In this document: piece after piece, positions 11,737 to 20,806 of the stretch
How the letters are laid out: the number at the start of each line of letters is the position of its first letter
How positions within the stretch are numbered: position 1 is the first letter of the stretch
Origin: Gordonia malaquae NBRC 108250
GTDB taxonomy: Bacteria; Actinomycetota; Actinomycetes; Mycobacteriales; Mycobacteriaceae
DNA: 64,000 nt
Direction: 5' to 3'
NCBI RefSeq assembly: GCF_000344135.1
Contig: NZ_BAOP01000003.1
Span: forward strand, 1 to 64,000
Translations under genes and position numbers: made by a program
Notes under the pieces: model-generated
The model's database searches: none
Told to the model about the DNA's origin: nothing
The model's input: only the letters and a program-made list of their open reading frames with translations

Positions 11737-11755
11737 ACTTGTATACTCAGCGGCA
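11737..11755 (+). promoter_or_regulatory. GntR gene -10 box with candidate operator site 2
   Basis: ACTTGTA (11737-11743) overlaps the -10 hexamer TATACT (11742-11747), which ends 7 nt before the ATG at 11755. This indicates a leaderless transcript. The regulator bound here would block its own promoter, giving autorepression. Confidence 0.5.
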
Positions 11756-12498
11756 TGTCGGCACCCATTCATCAACGACTCGCGGACGAGTTCCGTGCGC
11801 GCATCGCCACAGGTCAGTGGCCCGAGGGTGTGCGTGCGCCGAGTGAATCCGCATTGTGCGACGAGTTCGGAGTCTCCCGGGGGCCGGTTCGTCAAGCGCT
11901 GGCCACGCTCCGCGTCGAGGGACTGCTCGTCGGCGGACAGGGGCGTCCGCCGCTCGTTCGCACCGGCGTTCCGCTGCATGCTGCGAGTGCGCTCGGTTCG
12001 CTGACGGCGTGGGCGGCGGATGCTGGGCGGACCGCAGGGCAGCGGACGATCCTTCAATCGAGGCATGACGCCGACGCTGAGCTCGCGCGGCGTCTCGGCG
12101 TCGCGGCAGGCGACCCGGTGCTCACCATCGTCCGTGCGCGCTATTTGGACGACGAGCCCGCGGTGCTCGAACGGATGTCGTTCATCTGGGACGTGGGCCG
12201 AACCCTGATGGAGTTCGACCCCGACTCGGGGTCGATCAATCGCTTCATGCTCGACCGAGGCATCGACCTGTACAGCTCCAACCACGAGGTGGACGCGGTG
12301 GCCGCCGCCGACGACGACGTCCAGTACCTGGGGATGGCCCCAGGCGCGCCGATGCTCCGAGTGCGCCGCACCACCGAGGACTCGACCGGCCGGGTCATCG
12401 AGTTCGCCGAAGACCGCTACGTGCCGGGGCAATGCGCCATCAGCATCACCAATCGTCTGACCGCCGCCGGCGGCAGAAGTCACATCCGCCTGGCATGA
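11755..12498 (+). CDS. GntR-family regulator with UTRA domain (PhnF/HutC type)
   Basis: A 247-residue regulator. Residues 1-70 form the GntR winged helix (LADEFRARIATGQWPEGVRAPSE, then the recognition helix GVSRGPVRQALATLRVEGLL). Residues about 85-240 are a UTRA ligand domain (PVLTIVRARYLDDEPAVLERMSF, then MLRVRRTTEDSTGRVIEFAEDRY). HutC-subfamily members respond to small metabolites, here plausibly a phosphonate. The frame opens at 11734, but the ATG at 11755 is preferred because the -10 box lies 7 nt upstream. The HAD gene follows after 32 bp in the same direction. Confidence 0.88.
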   Translation: MSAPIHQRLADEFRARIATGQWPEGVRAPSESALCDEFGVSRGPVRQALATLRVEGLLVGGQGRPPLVRTGVPLHAASALGSLTAWAADAGRTAGQRTILQSRHDADAELARRLGVAAGDPVLTIVRARYLDDEPAVLERMSFIWDVGRTLMEFDPDSGSINRFMLDRGIDLYSSNHEVDAVAAADDDVQYLGMAPGAPMLRVRRTTEDSTGRVIEFAEDRYVPGQCAISITNRLTAAGGRSHIRLA

Positions 12499-12530
12499 CG
12501 CCGGGCGTCCGACGAGGAGACCTCCACCCC

Positions 12531-13217
12531 ATGATTGAACTCGCCGCATTCGACATCGCAGGCACCACGGTCGACGACGGCGGCGCCGTGTACGAAGCGC
12601 TTCGCACGTGTGTCACCGAACTGGGCGCAACCGTGTCCGATGCGAACCTCTCGCATTGGATGGGCACCGACAAGGTGACCGCCATCGAGAACCTCGCCCG
12701 TCTGGGAGGCGTCACCATCGGACGGGACGAGGCGCTCGGCGCCTTCGCCCGTTTCCAGGAGCTTCTTGCCGAGCGCTACCGCGCTGACCCGCCACGGCCG
12801 ATCGCGGGAGTTGAAGAACTCATCTCCCGACTGCGTGGCGCGGGCGTGAAAGTCGCTCTGACCACCGGTTTCGACCGTGCTGTGGTCAATCCGCTGCTGG
12901 CGTCGCTCGGGTGGTCGCAGGGTCGGGGTGACGGTGTTGTGCTCGATGCCGTCATCACGACCGACGACGTGCCCGCCGGACGCCCTGCGCCATACATGAT
13001 CTTCCGCGCGATGGAAGCGACCGGCGTCGTGGACGTGTCTGCGGTCCTCGCGGCAGGCGACACCGCAGTCGACGTCCAGGCCGCCAACAACGCTGGCGCG
13101 ATCTCTGTTGGAGTGCTGACCGGTCAGACTCCTGCTGCAGTGCTCGAAGGGAACGGGGCCGACCACGTGCTGGAGAGTGTCGTCCGGGTCGCCACACTTC
13201 CCGGCATCCTCGACTGA
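12531..13217 (+). CDS. Phosphonatase-like HAD hydrolase (PhnX-like, TIGR03351 type)
   Basis: A 228-residue HAD hydrolase. The first motif reads FDIAGTTVDDGG: Asp8 is the nucleophile, and Ala10 replaces the second Asp of ordinary HAD phosphatases, which is the phosphonatase signature. The cap contains MGTDKVTAIENL, and Lys48 lies where PhnX carries its Schiff-base lysine. TTGFDR supplies motif II, and VLAAGDTAVD the acidic motif IV. Phosphonoacetaldehyde hydrolase would release acetaldehyde and phosphate. The frame opens upstream at 12432, but the ATG at 12531 has GAGGAGA about 11 nt before it. Whether the natural substrate is phosphonoacetaldehyde or a relative is unproven. Confidence 0.82.
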   Translation: MIELAAFDIAGTTVDDGGAVYEALRTCVTELGATVSDANLSHWMGTDKVTAIENLARLGGVTIGRDEALGAFARFQELLAERYRADPPRPIAGVEELISRLRGAGVKVALTTGFDRAVVNPLLASLGWSQGRGDGVVLDAVITTDDVPAGRPAPYMIFRAMEATGVVDVSAVLAAGDTAVDVQAANNAGAISVGVLTGQTPAAVLEGNGADHVLESVVRVATLPGILD

Positions 13218-13273
13218 CATCCGCTTCCGCCTGGACGGGCGGGGTGTCGTGAATCCTCACGAGGCAATCAGTG

Positions 13274-13302
13274 TTGACACTGTTCACATCGAGTCCTACC
13301 CT
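13274..13302 (+). promoter_or_regulatory. Promoter and palindrome upstream of the decarboxylase-fold gene
   Basis: TTGACA (13274-13279) and TACCCT (13297-13302) are separated by 17 bp, a good housekeeping-type promoter. The -35 sits in an AGTGT-TG-ACACT palindrome (13270-13281). Related GTGTTAGCAGTGTAAACA sequence lies downstream (13305-13322), suggesting a repressor of TetR or similar type encoded elsewhere. Confidence 0.5.
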
Positions 13303-13347
13303 CTGTGTTAGCAGTGTAAACATAGATCGTCTCGTGAGGAGCCCACC

Positions 13348-14256
13348 ATGCCGTCCACCGCCCAGAAGACCGTCGACGTCGAGCTAGGACAACGTGTGGT
13401 CCCGGTCCCGGAGGGCGGTCTGTTCGACCGCTACCGCATGCAGACCGACCTCGACGAGGTGTCGCAGGACCCACGCGTGCAATCCGTCGACTTCTTCCGT
13501 CGGCTCCGCAAGACGCGCGTCGAGTCGCCCATCGGTCCGACGTACACCCCGAACTTCTACTATGCGATGTCTTCGGCGCGACTGACGATGCTCGCCCCGA
13601 CCTCGGCCATCCGCAAGCGCATTCCCGCCGAACTCGAGCCGCTCGAGGTGCTTCCCGGACTCGGCATCGCGTCGGTCATGTTCTTCCGCTACGACGTGTG
13701 CGACATCGACTTCTACACCGAGGCCGCCGTCGGTGTGGCAGTCCGCCCCGCGCGCCACGGCGGGCCAGGCGTGCTCGACCTCACCACTGCGCTCGTCGAC
13801 GACCACCTGCACTCTTATGTGCTGTCGCTGCCGGTCAACACCGACATCGCCCAGGTCCGAGGGCATGACGGCTACGGATTCCCGAAGTGGGTCACCGACC
13901 TCGACGTCGACATCGACGCCTCGCGCACCACCGCACGCATCGCAAACGCCGACGGGGGAGTAGACGTCGAATTCACCGCGCGAACGCCGCGCCAGAAGGC
14001 GTCGAGCACGGGGACGAACGTCTCGAGCCTCACCTCGTACACCCTGCTCGACGGCGTGTGGCAGTCGACGCTCAACCAGACGAACGTGCTCGCGACCGGT
14101 TCGTCGTCGCTCCCGCGTGGTGTCGACCTGACTCTCGGCGACGGACGCATGTCCGACGATCTCCGTTCGCTCAAGCCGATCCGCACCATCCGCTTCGACG
14201 TGACCACCAAAGCGCAGGCGGCGCTGCACATGCCCGTCCCCGTCCCCGCACTCTGA
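13348..14256 (+). CDS. Acetoacetate decarboxylase-fold protein
   Basis: A 302-residue protein of the acetoacetate decarboxylase superfamily. The key segment RGHDGYGFPKWVTDLD (about residues 171-186) resembles the region holding the Schiff-base lysine in acetoacetate decarboxylase. FYTEAAVGVAVRP is another family signature. Many paralogues are not decarboxylases but aldolase/dehydratases or uncharacterised enzymes, so the reaction is not assigned. A GAGGAG ribosome site precedes the ATG by 6 nt. It has its own promoter and palindrome, so it is probably regulated apart from the phosphonate genes, 130 bp away. Confidence 0.75.
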   Translation: MPSTAQKTVDVELGQRVVPVPEGGLFDRYRMQTDLDEVSQDPRVQSVDFFRRLRKTRVESPIGPTYTPNFYYAMSSARLTMLAPTSAIRKRIPAELEPLEVLPGLGIASVMFFRYDVCDIDFYTEAAVGVAVRPARHGGPGVLDLTTALVDDHLHSYVLSLPVNTDIAQVRGHDGYGFPKWVTDLDVDIDASRTTARIANADGGVDVEFTARTPRQKASSTGTNVSSLTSYTLLDGVWQSTLNQTNVLATGSSSLPRGVDLTLGDGRMSDDLRSLKPIRTIRFDVTTKAQAALHMPVPVPAL

Positions 14257-14323
14257 CAAAACGAGGGGTGCACGCGACGCAAACGCGGACTTCCTCGACA
14301 CAGACCGACGCTTCGTCGACAAT

Positions 14324-14345
14324 CGCGGCCTTCCTGAAGGCCGCG
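14324..14345 (+). terminator. Stem-loop terminator after the decarboxylase-fold gene
   Basis: CGCGGCCTTC and GAAGGCCGCG form a 10-bp stem with a 2-nt loop, followed by TTTGT, about 68 bp after the stop codon. This is consistent with an intrinsic terminator. Confidence 0.6.
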
Positions 14346-14563
14346 TTTGTCAGTGAGGGTCGCGGCGAGTGGTTCGGCGGTCGTTCCCGGCGTTCGATCC
14401 CTTCGGGATCGGGATTCAAAAGATCCTTTGACCACATGCCCGCGGGACTAGGAATGCTCAACCGGCAATCTGCGCTGTCCCCAGCATCTTTGAACCGAAG
14501 CCTGCCACCGCGTGTCTCCTGCGACGAAGTCGGTCTCCGCCGCGTTCGGTGAGGTGCGACATG

Positions 14564-14607
14564 AACGACACAGGCCCTTCATCGTGAGATGAAGGGCCTG
14601 TGTCGTT
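14564..14607 (-). terminator. Long terminator stem downstream of tRNA-Leu
   Basis: A perfect 20-bp inverted repeat (14564-14583 with 14588-14607) and a GTGA loop begin 6 nt past the tRNA 3' end on the minus strand. There is no clear U-tract, as is common in actinobacterial terminators. Confidence 0.75.
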
Positions 14608-14613
14608 GAAGAG

Positions 14614-14699
14614 TGTCCGAGGGGGGACTTGAACCCCCACGTCCGTTAATAGGACACTAGCACCTCAAGCTAGCGCGTCTGCCATTCCGCCACTCGGAC
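14614..14699 (-). tRNA. tRNA-Leu (anticodon GAG)
   Basis: The minus strand folds into a class II tRNA of 86 nt. The acceptor arms GTCCGAG and CTCGGAC pair, and the discriminator base is A. The anticodon stem CTAGC/GCTAG frames the loop TTGAGGT with anticodon GAG. A long variable arm follows (TGTCCT-ATTA-ACGGACG), then the T-arm with GGTTCAAGTCC. CCA is not encoded. The 20-bp terminator stem follows at once. Confidence 0.95.
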
Positions 14700-14795
14700 T
14701 CGTTCAGGTATGAAATTGTCGCGCTCGCTTTCGCTTGCGCCGCATAACCATAACCAAGGTTGCCGTGAGATCCCAAATCCCCTAGTAATGGGGGT

Positions 14796-16127
14796 GTGAC
14801 GACCCCTCAAGCAACCGAAGAAGTAGTCGATCTCGTCAGCCGCCTCATCCAGTTCGACACGTCGAACACGGGAGTGCCGGAGACGACCGTCGGCGAAGCC
14901 GAATGCGCCCGCTGGGTGGAGCAGCAACTCCAGGAGGTGGGCTATGAGACCGAGTACATCGAGTCGGGCATGCCTGGTCGTGGGAACGTCTTCGCTCGGC
15001 TCGCAGGCGCCGACTCGAGTCGCGGAGCGCTGCTCGTCCACGTCCACCTCGACGTGGTCCCCGCCCAGGCCGAGGACTGGAGTGTCCACCCGTTCTCCGG
15101 CGCGATCCGCGACGGCTACGTCTGGGGACGCGGGGCCGTCGACATGAAGGACATGGCCGGCATGGTCCTGGCACTGGCTCGCCAGTTCAAACGAGACGGC
15201 ACCGTGCCGCCCCGCGACATCGTGTTCGCGTTCCTCGCGGACGAGGAGGCGGGCGGAACCTGGGGGTCGCATTGGCTCGTCGAGAACCGACCCGACCTGT
15301 TCGACGGAATCACTGAGGCAGTCGGCGAGGTGGGCGGCTTCTCGCTCACCGTGGATCGTCCCGACGGAACCGTTCGTCGGCTGTACCTCGTCGAGACGGC
15401 CGAGAAGGGCCTGTCATGGATGCGCCTGACGTGTGATGCGACCGCAGGCCACGGTTCGTTCCTGCACTCGGACAACGCCGTCACCGAGATCGCGTCCGCC
15501 GTCGCGCGCATCGGCGCCCACCAGTTCCCGCTCGTGATGACCGAGTCGGTGTCTGAGTTCCTGAAAGCGCTGTCGGAGGAGACCGGCCTCGATTTCAGCC
15601 CGGAGACGCCCGATCTGGAGACGGCGCTGTTCAAGATCGGGAACCTCGCTCGCATCATCGGCGCCACCCTGCGCGACACCGCCAACCCGACGATGCTGTC
15701 GGCCGGCTACAAGGCCAACGTGATCCCGCAGCAGGCGGAGGCGGTCATCGACTGCCGTGTGCTCCCGGGCAGGCAGAAGGAGTTCGAGGCCACCATCGAC
15801 GAACTCATCGGGCCGAACGTCAAGCGGGAGTGGATCACTCACCTCGACGCGTACGAGACGACGTTCGACGGGCATCTCGTCGACGCGATGAACGACGCCG
15901 TCGTCGCGCACGACGCCGACGGACGCACGGTGCCCTACATGCTGTCGGGCGGCACCGACGCGAAGGCGTTCGCGAAGCTCGGCATCCGGTGCTTCGGGTT
16001 CGCGCCGTTGCAGCTACCACCGGACCTCGACTTCGCGGCGCTGTTCCACGGAGTCGACGAACGCGTGCCGGTAGAGTCGATCCTGTTCGGCACCAAGGTT
16101 CTTGAGCATTTCCTGCGTCACAGCTGA
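14796..16127 (+). CDS. M20-family metallopeptidase
   Basis: A 443-residue dizinc peptidase resembling the Rv2141c-type M20 family. VHLDVVPA gives the first metal His and Asp. [10 protein letters not shown] has the bridging Asp, and FLADEEAGG the catalytic Glu pair. SGGTDAKAF near the C-terminus supplies the last ligand region. It is expected to hydrolyse dipeptides or N-acyl amino acids in the cytoplasm; the substrate is unknown. The GTG at 14796 is the start giving the usual N-terminus. It is divergent from the tRNA gene and followed by the PEBP gene after 22 bp, as in mycobacteria. Confidence 0.9.
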   Translation: MTTPQATEEVVDLVSRLIQFDTSNTGVPETTVGEAECARWVEQQLQEVGYETEYIESGMPGRGNVFARLAGADSSRGALLVHVHLDVVPAQAEDWSVHPFSGAIRDGYVWGRGAVDMKDMAGMVLALARQFKRDGTVPPRDIVFAFLADEEAGGTWGSHWLVENRPDLFDGITEAVGEVGGFSLTVDRPDGTVRRLYLVETAEKGLSWMRLTCDATAGHGSFLHSDNAVTEIASAVARIGAHQFPLVMTESVSEFLKALSEETGLDFSPETPDLETALFKIGNLARIIGATLRDTANPTMLSAGYKANVIPQQAEAVIDCRVLPGRQKEFEATIDELIGPNVKREWITHLDAYETTFDGHLVDAMNDAVVAHDADGRTVPYMLSGGTDAKAFAKLGIRCFGFAPLQLPPDLDFAALFHGVDERVPVESILFGTKVLEHFLRHS

Positions 16128-16149
16128 CGTGGGTGAGAAGGAGACGATA

Positions 16150-16692
16150 GTGACCGCATTCGACCCGTACTCGGTGCTTCCGACGCTGCCGGAGATCTCC
16201 GTGACGTCGACGGACTTCACCGACGGCGACACGCTTCCGACGCCACAGGCGTCCGCGATCTTCGGCGCGGGAGGCGAGGACGTCTCACCGCAACTGAGCT
16301 GGTCGGGCTTTCCGGCGGAGACCAAGAGTTTTGTCGTGACCTGCTTCGATCCGGACGCTCCCACCGCATCCGGTTTCTGGCACTGGGCGGTCGTCGACAT
16401 TCCGGCGACCGTGACGTCGTTGCCGACCAATGCGGGATCTCCGGGCTCGGCCGACCTGTCGGCGTCGGCAGTCACGCTGCGCAACGACGCGGGCCTGGCT
16501 CAGTTCGTCGGAGCAGGTCCGCCTCCCGGACACGGACCGCATCGTTACTTCTTCGTGGTGCATGCCGTCGACGTTGAGTCGCTCGGCCTTCCGGACGGCG
16601 CTTCGCCCGCCTTCCTCGGCTTCAACCTGTTCTCGCGCGCGATCGCCCGTGGAACCCTCACCGGCGTGTTCGAACTGCCCGGCGAGGAGTAA
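16150..16692 (+). CDS. PEBP / YbhB-YbcL family protein
   Basis: A 180-residue phosphatidylethanolamine-binding-protein-fold protein (Rv2140c/TB18.6-like). [21 protein letters not shown] holds the conserved D-P-D-A-P and H-W ligand-pocket residues, and [19 protein letters not shown] the second signature. The family binds phospholipid head groups or anions; the cellular role in actinobacteria is not settled. The GTG at 16150 follows GAAGGAGA with good spacing; an upstream frame from 16102 overlaps the peptidase gene. It is probably co-transcribed with the peptidase and converges on pyrD. Confidence 0.88.
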   Translation: MTAFDPYSVLPTLPEISVTSTDFTDGDTLPTPQASAIFGAGGEDVSPQLSWSGFPAETKSFVVTCFDPDAPTASGFWHWAVVDIPATVTSLPTNAGSPGSADLSASAVTLRNDAGLAQFVGAGPPPGHGPHRYFFVVHAVDVESLGLPDGASPAFLGFNLFSRAIARGTLTGVFELPGEE

Positions 16693-16966
16693 CCCGCCCC
16701 GCTGCAACCCTACTGCTCGTTGCGGACCACTGCTTGTTGAGCGAGTGGGGCGTGTTCGTCCCGCAGAACCGCGACGTTGAGCGAACGGAGGACGCAGTTC
16801 CTACTGCCCGTTGAGCGAACGAGGAGGTCCTACTGCTCGTTGAGCGAACGAAGTGAGTCGAAGCGTCTGGTCGATCACGCATTCGTGGGTCGGCGAGGGA
16901 CCTTTCGACTCACTTCGTTTGCTCAAGGAGCAGGGGATGCGTTCGCAAGGAGCGGGATGCGGTCGG
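16693..16966. repeat. Repeat-rich convergent intergenic region with large inverted repeat
   Basis: At least four direct copies of a GTTGAGCGA core lie at about 16736-16850. The last copy is the left arm of an imperfect 28-bp inverted repeat (16835-16862 with 16904-16931, two mismatches, 41-nt loop). The arms contain GAACGAAGTGAGTCGAA, a variant of the segment at 6512-6531. The stem sits between convergent genes and could terminate both. Confidence 0.7.
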
Positions 16967-18070
16967 TCAGGGAGTAGGGCGGGAGCCGACTGCCTCGGCG
17001 AGTGTGGCGAACCCGCCTGCACGGAGGCGAGCGGCGATGCCGTCGTTGAGTTCCTTGAGCCACACCGGGCCGCCGTAGATGAACCCGGTGTACACCTGCA
17101 GCAGATCGGCGCCCGCGATGATGCGCTCCCACGCCTGATCGACGGTCTCGATCCCACCGACGCTGATCAACGACACCTTGCCGCCGACACGGCCGTACAG
17201 CCGACGCAGGACCTCGAGCGAGCGGTCGGCGACAGGAGGTCCCGAGAGGCCGCCTGCGCCGATCGCGTCGACGTCCGAGGTCGGCGTCTGCAGGCCGGCC
17301 CGGCTGATGGTCGTATTGGTCGCGACGATCCCGGCCAGGCCGAGTTCCACGGCGAGGTCGGCCACCGCATCGACGTCCTCGTCGGACAGATCGGGTGCGA
17401 TCTTCACCAGGACGGGAACCGTCGCTTCGTCGAGAACCGCCGCCAGGACCGGCCGCAGGGACTCGACGGCCTGCAGATCGCGAAGTCCGGGGGTGTTCGG
17501 CGAGCTCACGTTCACGACGACGAAGTCGGCGAGGGGCGCGAGCAGTCGGGCCGACACCCGGTAGTCGTCGACGGCGCCGTCGAGGGGCACAACCTTCGTC
17601 TTCCCGATGTTGGCGCCGATCGGGGCGCGGACCGGACCCGGTCGCGGCTCACGGAGCTTCACGGCGGCGGCCTCGGCGCCGGGGTTGTTGAAGCCCATCC
17701 GGTTGATCAGGGCACGGTCGGCGGGCAGCCGGAACAGGCGTGGAGCCGGGTTGCCCGGTTGAGCCTGCCCGGTGATCGTGCCGATCTCGGCGTACCCGAA
17801 GCCGAGCTGCCCCCAGGCATTGACGCACGACGCGGTCTTGTCGAAACCTGCGGCCAGTCCGATCGGAGCGGGGAAGTCGACACCGAAGGCGGTGCTTCGG
17901 AGAATCGGGTCCTTCGGTGCGAACACCTTCGCCAGAAGCGAACGCACGACCGGTGTGCGGCCCGCAACGCTGATCGCGCGGTGAATCACTGTGTGAATAC
18001 GTTCGGGCTGAACGAGGAACATCACCTTCAGCAAGGCGGGGTAGATCAGTCGGTTGACGGTGCTCAGCAT
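16967..18070 (-). CDS. pyrD: Dihydroorotate dehydrogenase (quinone), class 2
   Basis: A 367-residue membrane-associated FMN enzyme of pyrimidine synthesis. It oxidises dihydroorotate to orotate and passes electrons to the quinone pool. The N-terminal hydrophobic helices (about residues 1-40) are the class 2 membrane-association region. [10 protein letters not shown] binds [14 protein letters not shown] carries the class 2 catalytic serine (class 1 enzymes have Cys). SVGGIET and YTGFIYGGP are FMN-phosphate elements. AGGAGAAGG precedes the ATG. The lipoprotein gene lies 59 bp upstream on the same strand. Confidence 0.96.
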   Translation of the reverse strand: MLSTVNRLIYPALLKVMFLVQPERIHTVIHRAISVAGRTPVVRSLLAKVFAPKDPILRSTAFGVDFPAPIGLAAGFDKTASCVNAWGQLGFGYAEIGTITGQAQPGNPAPRLFRLPADRALINRMGFNNPGAEAAAVKLREPRPGPVRAPIGANIGKTKVVPLDGAVDDYRVSARLLAPLADFVVVNVSSPNTPGLRDLQAVESLRPVLAAVLDEATVPVLVKIAPDLSDEDVDAVADLAVELGLAGIVATNTTISRAGLQTPTSDVDAIGAGGLSGPPVADRSLEVLRRLYGRVGGKVSLISVGGIETVDQAWERIIAGADLLQVYTGFIYGGPVWLKELNDGIAARLRAGGFATLAEAVGSRPTP

Positions 18071-18129
18071 GATGTCGCCTTCTCCTGGCTGGGTCTGAGG
18101 GGACGGTGAAGCGCTACGGCGCGTGTGCG

Positions 18130-19164
18130 TCAGGGGGTCGTCGCGGTGGCGGGCACGAACTGGAGGCCGTCACCACGCGCCGAGACGAGCAGGAGCCCGC
18201 CGTTCGCCGGATCGACGGTCATCGCCGAGACCTGACCGACGGTCGCGATGCGGGCGCGTTCCTTGCCGTCACCGCGCGACAGGTCGTAGGCGACGGCCTC
18301 ATTGACGCCGGTGGACGACACCCACAGCAGGTCACGCTTCTCGTCGTAGGCGAGGGCGTACGGGCTCGGCGACACCGGCCGCCGCAGGCGCATCACGATC
18401 GGTGCGCCGTAGTAGGCGTAGATCTCGTCGTCGCGAGTTCCGGTCGCCATGATTCGACCGAACCTGTCGACGACGGCGTTCGTCGCACCGTTGCCCGCAC
18501 GCAGCGCAGCCTTGTGCTCGCCCGTCTCGATGTCGACCGGCAGGATCGCCGATTGAGCCCGATCGAGCACGGACACCTGGCCGTCGACGCCGTCGGCGGT
18601 GTCCGGCGCGACGAGGATGCGGTCGACCCGCACGAATCCGCCGATCGTTCGAGGCGACGCATGCGGGTCGGCCGGGTAGACCAACAAGGTGCCCTTCGCC
18701 GTGCCGACCAGAGTCTGGTCTCCCTTCACCGCGACGGACAGGGGGGAGTCGATCGAATCGCGGCGGATGGTGAAGGCGCCGTCGGGTGCGATCTCGATCA
18801 GACCGTCGGGCCCGACTGCGAGGAACGCGCCGTCCGCGGCGATCAGGTCGACGAGACCGGACACCGGCAGCGACACCGTCTTCGGCGGCGGGGTGTCCAT
18901 CGCACCCGGTTGGACGTGCAACGTGACCGACCGTCCGTCGGCGTTCAGGACCGCCGTGGTCGAACCGACCTGAGCGATCGCGATGCCGGCGACCTGGGGG
19001 ACGTTCACACCCGCAGGCGACGCCGGAGTCGCGGGGGACTCGGCCGCCACCGCCGGAGCCACAGTCTGCGCGTTGTCGGCGTTCTCCGACGCATTGTCGC
19101 CGCAGGCCGCGAGCGTCACCGCCATCGTCGTCGCCAACAGGACAGCCGCCACCTTGGTTCGCAC
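18130..19164 (-). CDS. LppL-like lipoprotein with beta-propeller-like repeats
   Basis: A lipoprotein of about 344 residues. The signal peptide has a hydrophobic core and an LAAC-G lipobox. The mature part alternates short strands and glycine-aspartate turns (for example [14 protein letters not shown] and [17 protein letters not shown]), suggesting a beta-propeller. Position and character match M. tuberculosis LppL beside pyrD and uppP. GGAGG lies 8 nt before GTG 19164 but only 2 nt before ATG 19170, so GTG is preferred; the difference is two codons. Function is unknown. Confidence 0.75.
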   Translation of the reverse strand: MRTKVAAVLLATTMAVTLAACGDNASENADNAQTVAPAVAAESPATPASPAGVNVPQVAGIAIAQVGSTTAVLNADGRSVTLHVQPGAMDTPPPKTVSLPVSGLVDLIAADGAFLAVGPDGLIEIAPDGAFTIRRDSIDSPLSVAVKGDQTLVGTAKGTLLVYPADPHASPRTIGGFVRVDRILVAPDTADGVDGQVSVLDRAQSAILPVDIETGEHKAALRAGNGATNAVVDRFGRIMATGTRDDEIYAYYGAPIVMRLRRPVSPSPYALAYDEKRDLLWVSSTGVNEAVAYDLSRGDGKERARIATVGQVSAMTVDPANGGLLLVSARGDGLQFVPATATTP

Positions 19165-19227
19165 ATGCATGTCCTCCATTTTGCGTGACCGCCGCCCGCC
19201 GCCTCGTGATGGGTAGCATCTACGCCC

Positions 19228-20073
19228 GTGACTGAAACGATGAGCTGGCTTCAGGCGGTGGTCCTCGGGGCCCTGCAGGGTTTGACCGAATTCCTTCCGA
19301 TCTCCTCGTCCGGACACCTGCGGATCGTGTCGCAGATCTGGTTCGGGCAGGACGCAGGTGCGGCATTCACCGCGGTCACGCAGTTGGGCACCGAACTCGC
19401 CGTCCTGATCTTCTTCGCCAAGGACATCTGGCGAATCGTTCTTGCTTGGTTCGGCGGACTGCGGAATCCAGAGCGACGCGGCGTCGACTACCGGATCGGC
19501 TGGTACGTGATTCTCGCCACCATCCCGATCGGAGTCCTCGGCTTCGTGTTTCGGCACCAGATCAGCACCGCCGCGCGCAACCTGTGGTTGGTCGCGATCA
19601 TGCTGATTCTGTTCTCGTTCGTGTTCATCGCCGCCGAACGCATCGGTTCACGGTCGAAGTCGATCGAGACGATGACTCGCCGCGACGCGATCGCCATGGG
19701 CCTCGCTCAGTGTCTGGCATTGATTCCCGGCGTCTCTCGGTCGGGTGCGACGGCGTCGGCCGGTCTGTTCGTCGGCATGGAACGCGCGGCGGCGTTCCGC
19801 TTCTCATTCCTCATCGCCATCCCCGCGGTCGTCGCGTCGGGCCTGTTCAGCCTCAAGGACGCCTTCGAACCGGCCGCCGCCGGCCAGGTGACCGCGTCCG
19901 GGCCGCAGATCGTCGTCGCGACCGCCATCGCCTTCGTCCTCGGCTACGTGTCGATCGCGTGGCTGCTCAAGTTCGTTTCGCATCACTCGCTCGCGTGGTT
20001 CGCGGGTTACCGGATCGCGCTCGGTCTCCTCGTCATCGGCCTGCTCGCCGGTGGCGTCATCTCGGCGACATAG
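19228..20073 (+). CDS. uppP: Undecaprenyl-diphosphate phosphatase (UppP/BacA)
   Basis: A 281-residue integral membrane enzyme with about eight helices. It recycles undecaprenyl or decaprenyl pyrophosphate carriers for wall synthesis and can confer bacitracin resistance. [14 protein letters not shown] (residues about 18-31) holds the catalytic Glu and Ser-rich motif, and PGVSRSGAT the second active-site loop. The GTG start at 19228 lies 8 nt after a TAGCAT hexamer (19214-19219), as in a leaderless message. It is divergent from the lipoprotein gene and followed by the phosphatase gene after 9 bp. Confidence 0.96.
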   Translation: MTETMSWLQAVVLGALQGLTEFLPISSSGHLRIVSQIWFGQDAGAAFTAVTQLGTELAVLIFFAKDIWRIVLAWFGGLRNPERRGVDYRIGWYVILATIPIGVLGFVFRHQISTAARNLWLVAIMLILFSFVFIAAERIGSRSKSIETMTRRDAIAMGLAQCLALIPGVSRSGATASAGLFVGMERAAAFRFSFLIAIPAVVASGLFSLKDAFEPAAAGQVTASGPQIVVATAIAFVLGYVSIAWLLKFVSHHSLAWFAGYRIALGLLVIGLLAGGVISAT

Positions 20074-20082
20074 GCTCGGACC

Positions 20083-20757
20083 ATGACGGTGATACTGGTC
20101 CGCCACGGGCGGTCGACGGCCAACACCTCGGGTGTCCTCGCCGGTCGCACACCCGGAGTCGCACTGGACGACGCGGGCCGTGCCCAGGCGACGGCTCTGA
20201 TCGAACGCCTCGACGGCGTGACCGACCGGCTGACCGCAGTGGTGCGGTCTCCGCTGCAACGTTGTGCAGAGACCGTTGCGCCCCTCGTCGGCCATCTCGA
20301 CGGCATGACCGACGTCGAAGACGCGCGGTTGGCGGAAGTCGACTACGGCGAGTGGAGCGGCCGCAAGTTGTCCGAACTCGTCGACGAACCCCTCTGGCGC
20401 ACAGTGCAGCGTCATCCGTCGGCGGCGGTGTTCCCTGGCGGGGAGGGTCTCGCCGACGTGTCTCGTCGGGCCTGCGCCGCCGTCCGGGAGCTCGACCGAG
20501 TTCATGGCGGTGACGACGGGAACGGAGTCTGGCTGGCCTGTTCGCACGGTGACGTGATCAAGAGCGTCATCGCGGACGCCTACGGGATGCACCTCGACTC
20601 CTTTCAGCGCATCGTCGTCGACCCTGCGTCGATCACCGTGATCCGGTACACGCGGGATCGGCCCTATGTGATCACCGTGAACAACCCGGGAGCGATCGTG
20701 CTTCCCGCGCCGCGCCACCACACCGACGCCGATGTCGGCGGAGGCAAGGGCGCGTAG
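20083..20757 (+). CDS. Histidine phosphatase, MSMEG_4193 family
   Basis: A 224-residue histidine phosphatase. RHG at residues 7-9 carries the phospho-accepting His8. RSPLQRCAETV and SHGDVIKSV give the remaining active-site Arg and second His. It is the first member of a recurrent actinobacterial trio with the next two genes; its natural substrate is unknown. A TAGGCT hexamer (20071-20076), overlapping the uppP stop, ends 6 nt before the ATG, so it may have its own leaderless transcript. Confidence 0.88.
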   Translation: MTVILVRHGRSTANTSGVLAGRTPGVALDDAGRAQATALIERLDGVTDRLTAVVRSPLQRCAETVAPLVGHLDGMTDVEDARLAEVDYGEWSGRKLSELVDEPLWRTVQRHPSAAVFPGGEGLADVSRRACAAVRELDRVHGGDDGNGVWLACSHGDVIKSVIADAYGMHLDSFQRIVVDPASITVIRYTRDRPYVITVNNPGAIVLPAPRHHTDADVGGGKGA

Positions 20758-20806
20758 CCTTGCGGTCATTGGGCGTCGCAGTCATCAGCAGGAAGGTGGA
20801 GTAGCA

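Larger units (their letters stand above)
14257..14613. other. Gene-free stretch with stem-loops
   Basis: This 357-bp stretch contains no convincing gene. It holds a strong hairpin at 14324-14345 nested in a larger imperfect inverted repeat (CAAACGCGG arm near 14280, mate near 14341-14350). A GATCCC/GGGATC hairpin lies near 14396-14411, and a long terminator stem sits at 14564-14607. Confidence 0.6.

Noticed and set aside
14257..14613. Small genes in the decarboxylase-tRNA gap (for example the 60-residue minus frame at 14458-14640)
   Set aside because: They run into the terminator stem and the tRNA, lack ribosome sites and have no coding character.
19446..20513. 355-residue plus-strand open frame over uppP and the phosphatase gene
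   Set aside because: Arginine-rich out-of-frame reading of two conserved genes.
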